Below are positions 58,916-64,000 of a DNA stretch of 64,000 nt, piece by piece. The notes under the pieces were generated by a model, which was given only the letters and a program-made list of their open reading frames with translations, did not search any database and was not told the origin of the DNA. The translations under genes and the position numbers were made by a program. Position 1 is the first letter of the stretch. Every line of letters starts with the position of its first letter. The DNA comes from JAFAMS01 sp963715815. GTDB taxonomy: Bacteria > Vulcanimicrobiota > Vulcanimicrobiia > Vulcanimicrobiales > Vulcanimicrobiaceae. Location: the NCBI GenBank assembly GCA_963715815.1, contig OY970278.1:124001-188000 (forward strand). The letters run 5' to 3'.

Positions 58916-61900
58916 TCACGCAATCGCACTCTCCCGGCGCGCCGGGAGTCGTTCGCCGGCGGCGGCCGCCGGGGCTTCATCCAGAGCGACCGAGACGATC
59001 GAGCTGATGCCCGGCTCGGCCATTGTTACGCCGTATAGGCGCTGCGCGAGATCCATCGTGCGTTTATTGTGCGTGACGATGACGATTTGCGCATCCTTCG
59101 CGACATCGCGCACCATCGCCGAGAAACGATCGACATTCGTTTCATCGAGCGCGGCATCGACTTCGTCGAGCAGATAAAACGGTGAGGGACGCGTTGCGAT
59201 CAGCGCAAAGATCAGCGCGACCGCCGTCATGGCACGTTCGCCGCCCGAGAGCGATTGCAGCGGCGTCATCTTCTTGCCCGGCGGTTGTACCGAGATCTCG
59301 ATCCCGCTGTCCGAAAGCTTTTCGGGTTCGGTCTGCCACATGCGCGCTTCGCCGCCCGGGAAGAGCCGCTTGAACATCTCGGCAAATGCCGCCGCCACTT
59401 TTTCGAACACGGTATTGAACTCAGCTTGCGTCGAGAGCTCGATCTCGCGGATCGTCGCGAACAGGGTTTCGCGAGCGCGGGCGAGATCGTCGAGCTGCTC
59501 GCGCAAGAACGTCTCGCGTTGCGCAAGCTCCTCGCGCTCCGACTCGGCGTTCAAGTTGACGTTTGCCGAAAGACGCGCGAGCTCTTCGCGCAAGCGCGGA
59601 AGCTCTTCGAGTATGTCGTCCGAGTCTTGCGTATAGCGCGACTCGACGTCGCGCAGCTCATCTTCGGTCGCCGGATTTTGCGCGAATTGCGCGGTCAGCA
59701 TCCCCAGCTCCGCATCGATCTGCGCCAGGCGCGTACGCGCCTCCTCACCTTGCGCCGCGATCTCACGTTCTTCACTCTCGGCTCCGCGTTGCTCGCCATC
59801 GAGCACCGTCGCACGATCCGAAAGGCGTTCGCGCTCGGTTCGCGCGCCTGCAAATGCGTTGTCGGCGTTGACGACCGCGCCTTCGAGGGTAGCGACCTCG
59901 CGTTCTTGCGCAAGTTGTTGCTCGACGAGCGAGGCGATCTCGCGTGCGGTCGAAGAACGCGCATCGGCCGCTCGTTGCGCATTTTGATCGAGCATCGCAA
60001 GGCGCGCCTGCGCGGCATCGCGTTCGGCCTGCGCCGTTGAAGCTTCTTCACGCGCCCGCGACAGCGTTGCAGCGGCGCTCTGCTGTTCGGCCTCACTGCG
60101 CGCCACTTGTTCGCGCGCAGCTTCGAGCGCGGTTTCCAGACGCTTACGCTCTGCAGGCTCATCGAGCCCGCCGGCCGCCTCGAGCGTCCGCTCGATCGCG
60201 GTCTTGCGCGCGCGCACTTGATCGATTTGTTCTTGCGTGCTGGTTTCGCGCGCCGCTTCGCTTGCAATGTCGCCGTCGAGCCGTTCGATCTCCGCATTCA
60301 ACGCTTCGAGACGCGTACGCGCATCGGTGACGGCGACGAGCATGTCGGCGTGTGCTTTGCGTGCCGCTTCCCGCCGCTCGGTGCTCGATTCCGCAGCGGC
60401 CGTCGCTTCGTCGATCTCACTTTCGAGCGATTCGAGACGCGTGCGCTGCTGCGGGAGCGTTCTGCGCAGCGTTTCGGCTTGCGCGGCGCGCGCCAGGATC
60501 GAGCGCTCGCGCGTGAAGCGGCCACCCGTGATCGCGCCGCCGTCTTCAATGCGTTCGCCGGACAGCGTCACAATCGCGTCGCGGAAGTTTTCCTCGCGCA
60601 CCAGCGCAAGTGCCGTTGCGAGCGTCTCGACGACGAGCGTGCGGCCGACGAGAAACGCAACTATACCAGCGTACTGTGCTTGCGTACTCACCAATGTGTG
60701 CGCGTATCCAATGACGCCCTCGCGTCCAACGCGCGCGCCGAGCTCGTGGCCTTTACGAGCCCGCAGACCATCGAGCGGCAAGAAGGTCGCCCGTCCGAGC
60801 TCGCGTTGCGTCAAAAGCGCGATCGCGCGTTCCGCATCGCCTTCGGTCTCGACGACGATGTGCGAAAGCCCGTTGCCGAACGCGGCATCCAGCGCTTGCG
60901 CGTAACGTTCATCAACTTGCAACAGCTGCGAAACTACGCCGCGCACGCCGTGCAGCTCGCTGCGCGACGAGGCTTCCATGACGGCACGCGTACCGGGTAC
61001 GTGACCTTCGAGCGAATGTTCGAGCTCTTCGATCGTGTGCAAGCGCGCTTCGTCGCTGGCGACCGCACCGTGCAATTCGGTGAATTGTCCTTGCAGCGTA
61101 ACGATCCGGTCCGCATCCGTTTGCACTTGTACGTCAAGCGTCGTTATCGCCGTGGCACGAGCTTCGAGATCGCGTTCGAGCGCGGCGAGCTCGCGCTCAC
61201 CGGTCACAAACCGCTCGCGCGAGGACGCGACGTTGCCTTCGATGCTCCGCCGCGCATCGCGCAGCCGTCCGAGCTCGTCGCCGAAGCGCGTGATCTCGCG
61301 GTCGGCGCTCGCAATCGTTGCACGGCGTTCGGCTTCGCTCGCGAGCTTTTCGGCTGCAGCGGTTTCGAATGCGCGCAACGCGTTGAAGGCGGCGTCAAGT
61401 GCAGAGCGCGATTGCGAAAGCGTCGCGGTAATGCGGACCTCGATCGCACGTTCTTCGTCCACGCGGACCATAAGCGGCGCGATTTGTTCGGAAAGCGAGC
61501 TCAAGTTGAGCTCGAGCTGTCCAAGTTCCGTCTGCGCGCGCGCTTCGTCGGCGACCGAAGCGCTGCTCTGGGCTTCGAGTGCTTCGCGCCGTGCATGCGT
61601 CGCGGCCAGCGCCGTTTGCAAGTCGGCAAGTTTCGCGCGAGCATCTTGCGCCCCAACGCGCTGTTCTTCGAGCGCGAGCTCGTGGCGATAGAGCGCGGTA
61701 CGAAGCGAGGTGAGATCAGCCGCTAGCGCTGCAGCGCGCGCGGCGGCACCGGCTTGACGCTCGTCGAGTTTTCCGAGACCGTTGCGGACGCGGTCGCGTT
61801 CTTCGCGGCGGCTCTTACTGGCACGCATGTACCCCAGCAGCTCGAGATCGCGAACGCGGGTCGAGAGCCGGCGGAACCGCTTGGCGCGGCGCACTTGCGT

Positions 61901-62518
61901 TTCGAGCTCCGGAATGCGGCGCTCGAGTTCGGCAATGAGGTCGCTAATCCGAATCGCATTGGCTTCGGTGTGCTCGAGCCGGCGCAGAGCTTCATTTTTG
62001 CGTGCAAGAAAACGTGCGATGCCCGCAGTCTCTTCGAAGAGCGCGCGCCGTTCGGTCGGCTTCGATGAAAGAATCTCATCGATGTGCCCTTGCGAGACGA
62101 TCGAGTACGAGCCCGGTCCTAGCCCGCTGCCCATGAGCACGTCCATGACGTCGCGCAAGCGCACGTGTGAACGATTGAGATAATATTCGATCTCGCCGGC
62201 GCGGTACGCGCGGCGAGAAATCTCGACTTCATTGAAGTCGACCGGCAGATGCCGGTCCTCGTTGTCGAAAACAAGCGAGACTTCGGCCATGCCGAGCGGC
62301 TTGCGCTTCGTATTGCCGGCAAAGATGACGTCGTCGGTGCGATTCGAGCGCAGCTGTTTCGTGCTTTGCTCGCCGAGCGCCCAACGAATGGCGTCAACGA
62401 GATTCGATTTTCCCGAACCGTTCGGACCAACGATCGCAGTGATGCCCGGCTCGAAATCGAGCTTGAGCGGTTCTGCGAACGTCTTGAAACCGAAGACTCT
62501 AAGCTGTTTGAGTCTCAC
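58916..62518 (-). CDS. smc: Chromosome segregation protein SMC
   Basis: A 1200-residue condensin ATPase. N-terminal Walker A 'VGPNGSGKSNLVDAIRWALGEQ', long coiled coil (about 170-500), hinge (about 515-640, 'GVRGVVSQLLQVDERYAQALDAAFG'), returning coiled coil (about 670-1000), then signature 'SLSGGERAMTAVALIFAL' and Walker B 'FYLLDEVDAALDETN'. It compacts and separates chromosomes with ScpA/ScpB, which are not in the window. GTG start overlaps the rnc stop (GTGA). An Ala/Arg-rich tail follows the head. Confidence 0.97.
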   Translation of the reverse strand: MRLKQLRVFGFKTFAEPLKLDFEPGITAIVGPNGSGKSNLVDAIRWALGEQSTKQLRSNRTDDVIFAGNTKRKPLGMAEVSLVFDNEDRHLPVDFNEVEISRRAYRAGEIEYYLNRSHVRLRDVMDVLMGSGLGPGSYSIVSQGHIDEILSSKPTERRALFEETAGIARFLARKNEALRRLEHTEANAIRISDLIAELERRIPELETQVRRAKRFRRLSTRVRDLELLGYMRASKSRREERDRVRNGLGKLDERQAGAAARAAALAADLTSLRTALYRHELALEEQRVGAQDARAKLADLQTALAATHARREALEAQSSASVADEARAQTELGQLELNLSSLSEQIAPLMVRVDEERAIEVRITATLSQSRSALDAAFNALRAFETAAAEKLASEAERRATIASADREITRFGDELGRLRDARRSIEGNVASSRERFVTGERELAALERDLEARATAITTLDVQVQTDADRIVTLQGQFTELHGAVASDEARLHTIEELEHSLEGHVPGTRAVMEASSRSELHGVRGVVSQLLQVDERYAQALDAAFGNGLSHIVVETEGDAERAIALLTQRELGRATFLPLDGLRARKGHELGARVGREGVIGYAHTLVSTQAQYAGIVAFLVGRTLVVETLATALALVREENFRDAIVTLSGERIEDGGAITGGRFTRERSILARAAQAETLRRTLPQQRTRLESLESEIDEATAAAESSTERREAARKAHADMLVAVTDARTRLEALNAEIERLDGDIASEAARETSTQEQIDQVRARKTAIERTLEAAGGLDEPAERKRLETALEAAREQVARSEAEQQSAAATLSRAREEASTAQAERDAAQARLAMLDQNAQRAADARSSTAREIASLVEQQLAQEREVATLEGAVVNADNAFAGARTERERLSDRATVLDGEQRGAESEEREIAAQGEEARTRLAQIDAELGMLTAQFAQNPATEDELRDVESRYTQDSDDILEELPRLREELARLSANVNLNAESEREELAQRETFLREQLDDLARARETLFATIREIELSTQAEFNTVFEKVAAAFAEMFKRLFPGGEARMWQTEPEKLSDSGIEISVQPPGKKMTPLQSLSGGERAMTAVALIFALIATRPSPFYLLDEVDAALDETNVDRFSAMVRDVAKDAQIVIVTHNKRTMDLAQRLYGVTMAEPGISSIVSVALDEAPAAAAGERLPARRESAIA

Positions 62519-63234
62519 GGATTTGCATGGTCCTCGGCCGATAGCACGCTGAGAGCAATTTGCGCGGCCGCGCGCTGTGCCGCCTTCTTGCTGCTGCCGG
62601 TTCCCTCACCGAGCAACTGACCGCGCACATGCACGCGCGACGTAAACGTGCGGCTGTGCGCCGGGCCGCTCGCGGCGTCAACGTACGTGGGCATCGTCCC
62701 CATGCGCGCCTGCGTCAGTTCTTGCAGCGCGGTCTTCGGGTCGGCCGAGGCCATCTCGGCGTGCTCGACGTTCGTCAGGTGCGCGCGCACGACGAAGCGC
62801 TCGGCGGTCGCGAGCCCCGCTTCCAAATAGAGCGCGCCGATGAACGCCTCGAATGCGCCGGCGAGGATCGACTCGCGATAGGCACCGCCGGCCGCGGCCT
62901 CGGCCGGCCCCAGCACCAGCACTTCGCCAAAACCGAGCCGTCGCGCCGTATGCGCCAGCATCGCATCGTTCACCAGTGCCGCGCGACGACGGGTAAGCTC
63001 GCCCTCACGCTCATCGGGATAACGCACATAGAGCCAGCGGGCTGTGACGAGCGAAAGCACCGCGTCGCCGAGAAATTCGAGCCGCTGATTGCTGGCATTT
63101 GCGTCGACGAGCCGCTCGGCCAGGACCGCGCTGTCATGGACGAAGGCGCGCTCGACCGCCGCAGATTTGATCCGCGAGAGCCCAGTGGTTCGAAGCAGCG
63201 TACGCAGGCGCCGGCGGCGCGCCTCACCGGCCAT
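62515..63234 (-). CDS. rnc: Ribonuclease III
   Basis: A 239-residue double-strand-specific RNase. The catalytic signature is 'QRLEFLGDAVLSLVTARWLY' (about 50-70), a second acidic site is in 'LAGAFEAFIGALYLEAG' (about 125), and the C-terminal dsRNA-binding domain is 'DPKTALQELTQARMG' through 'GTGSSKKAAQRAAAQIALSVL'. ATG at 63234 is 8 bases after fabF; the longer frame is rejected because it overlaps fabF. Order fabF-rnc-smc is common in bacteria. Confidence 0.95.
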   Translation of the reverse strand: MAGEARRRRLRTLLRTTGLSRIKSAAVERAFVHDSAVLAERLVDANASNQRLEFLGDAVLSLVTARWLYVRYPDEREGELTRRRAALVNDAMLAHTARRLGFGEVLVLGPAEAAAGGAYRESILAGAFEAFIGALYLEAGLATAERFVVRAHLTNVEHAEMASADPKTALQELTQARMGTMPTYVDAASGPAHSRTFTSRVHVRGQLLGEGTGSSKKAAQRAAAQIALSVLSAEDHANP

Positions 63235-63242
63235 CCGTGCTC

Positions 63243-64000
63243 CTAAGCGGCAGAATGCTTTCCAAAGATAACGACCGTGTTGTGACCGCCGAACCCGAAC
63301 GCGTTCGACATCGCGGCCCGCACGCGCGTTCGGCGCGCAACGTTCGGAACGTAGTCGAGGCGGCACTTGGGATCGGGATTTTCAAGGTTGATCGTGGGCG
63401 GGATGATGTCGCGTTCGACCGCCAGGATCGCCGCGATCCCTTCGATTGCGCCCGCGGCACCGAGTAAATGCCCGTGCATGCTCTTGGTCGAGGAGACCGC
63501 GAGGCGCTTGGCGTCCTCACCGAAGACTTTCTCGATCGCGGCACTTTCCGAGGGATCGCCCAGCGGCGTCGAGGTCGCGTGCGCATTGATGTAATCGATC
63601 TCGCTCGTTTCCAAGTTCGCGCTTTCGAGTGCCCGCCGCATCGCAAAGGTCGCGCCGATCCCGTCGGGATCCGGCTGCACGAGATTGTACGCGTCGGCTG
63701 ATTGTCCGTAGCCGAGCACTTCCGCATAAATCTTGGCTCCGCGCTTGATCGCTGCGTCGCGCTCCTCGAAGATGAGAATTCCAGCGCCTTCGCCCAGAAC
63801 GAATCCGTCGCGATCGCGATCGAACGGACGACTGGCGCGTTCGGGCTCGTCGTTGCGCGACGAAAGCGCTTTCATCGAATCGAATCCGCCGACGGCAATC
63901 GAGATGACGGTCGCTTCCGCACCCCCGGTAACCACCGCTTCTGCCAATCCGCGTGCGATTGCATCGAATGCGGCAGCCATTGCATCATTGGCGCTCGCGC
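63243..64000 (-). CDS. fabF: 3-oxoacyl-ACP synthase II, 5' end beyond the window
   Basis: C-terminal 252 residues of a ketoacyl-ACP synthase that elongates fatty acids. The two active-site His are in 'NAHATSTPLGDPSE' and 'KSMHGHLLGAAGAIEG', the latter also holding the catalytic Lys. 'SNAFGFGGHNTVVIFG' is the conserved C-terminus. The catalytic Cys segment would lie just past the right edge; the last visible codons 'ASANDAMAAAFDAI' are the residues that usually follow it. The frame is open to 64000, so no start can be given. Confidence 0.95.
   Translation of the reverse strand, partial: ASANDAMAAAFDAIARGLAEAVVTGGAEATVISIAVGGFDSMKALSSRNDEPERASRPFDRDRDGFVLGEGAGILIFEERDAAIKRGAKIYAEVLGYGQSADAYNLVQPDPDGIGATFAMRRALESANLETSEIDYINAHATSTPLGDPSESAAIEKVFGEDAKRLAVSSTKSMHGHLLGAAGAIEGIAAILAVERDIIPPTINLENPDPKCRLDYVPNVARRTRVRAAMSNAFGFGGHNTVVIFGKHSAA

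Noticed and set aside
57070..58980. A 636-residue purH protein with a membrane tail
   Set aside because: The tail is a separate gene with its own ATG at the true purH stop; the join comes only from the frameshift.
1..64000. CRISPR arrays, tRNA or rRNA genes, insertion sequences, prophage or toxin-antitoxin modules
   Set aside because: No regularly spaced repeats, tRNA-like cloverleaf ends, transposase or phage genes were seen on reading both strands.

Overview
The window is a gene-dense, visibly GC-rich stretch of bacterial chromosome with little non-coding DNA. Most genes sit in long same-strand runs in which one gene's stop overlaps the next gene's start (ATGA, GTGA, TAATG). The cell envelope looks diderm with lipopolysaccharide: lpxB-like, gmhA, separate rfaE1 and rfaE2, an OstA/LptA-domain protein, three GT9 heptosyltransferase-like genes and a predicted outer-membrane protein. 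It also carries a Bacillus-type stress module (SigB-like sigma, RsbW, RsbV). That mixture would suit a diderm Terrabacteria lineage such as Candidatus Eremiobacterota (WPS-2) or a neighbour, but this is inference and no rRNA is present. No tRNA, rRNA, CRISPR array, insertion sequence or prophage was seen.

Layout. 1-2843: 5' part of a membrane protein (cut by the window edge), then serA and a histidine phosphatase on the plus strand. 2840-9973 (minus): DUF948-like, YtxH-like, rsbV, rsbW, sigma factor, alaS, a LolA-like secreted protein and a GT4 glycosyltransferase, with a SigB-type promoter candidate at the head. 10039-16363 (minus): murA, mreB, tsaC-like, lptA-like, rarA and cysteine desulfurase. 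16454-19644 (plus): MFS transporter, gluconate-type FGGY kinase and a small unknown gene. 19817-31681 (minus): glyA, upp, comEB, wecA-like, wecB and a complete F-type ATP synthase operon (atpI-B-E-F'-F-H-A-G-D-C). Two copies of a palindromic repeat occur here, one inside the atp operon and one just past its end.

31684-41413: a small membrane protein, a TIM-barrel protein, a probable structured non-coding RNA with its own promoter (about 32834-33053, minus), then a plus-strand run of dipeptide epimerase, peptide-binding lipoprotein, C39-like peptidase (frameshifted), trmL, ArsB-like permease and UspA-like protein. A convergent MFS gene, a family-5 uracil-DNA glycosylase and an outer-membrane protein follow. 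41397-45862 (minus): aspS and three glycosyltransferases. 45938-48842 (plus): a phosphonate/phosphite-type ABC transporter with two permease domains fused. 48826-57028 (minus): heptose and LPS genes (GT9, GT9, GT2, lpxB, rfaE2, rfaE1, gmhA), then accB, hisS and a VOC protein. 57070-64000 (minus): fabF (cut by the edge), rnc, smc, purH (frameshifted) and a small membrane protein.

Points of most interest: (1) a roughly 190-nt RNA candidate whose ends pair and whose G-U pairs fix the strand, behind a promoter packed with palindromes; (2) a repeat pair with a compensatory base change in its hairpin, one copy able to mask the atpA ribosome-binding site; (3) five genes (mreB, lolA-like, rarA, hisS, arsB-like) whose conserved or expected N-terminus lies upstream of any ATG/GTG/TTG and appears to begin at CTG, ATA or ATC, four of these at stop/start overlaps; (4) an autoregulatory SigB-type promoter; (5) two single-base frameshifts, in purH and the C39 peptidase.
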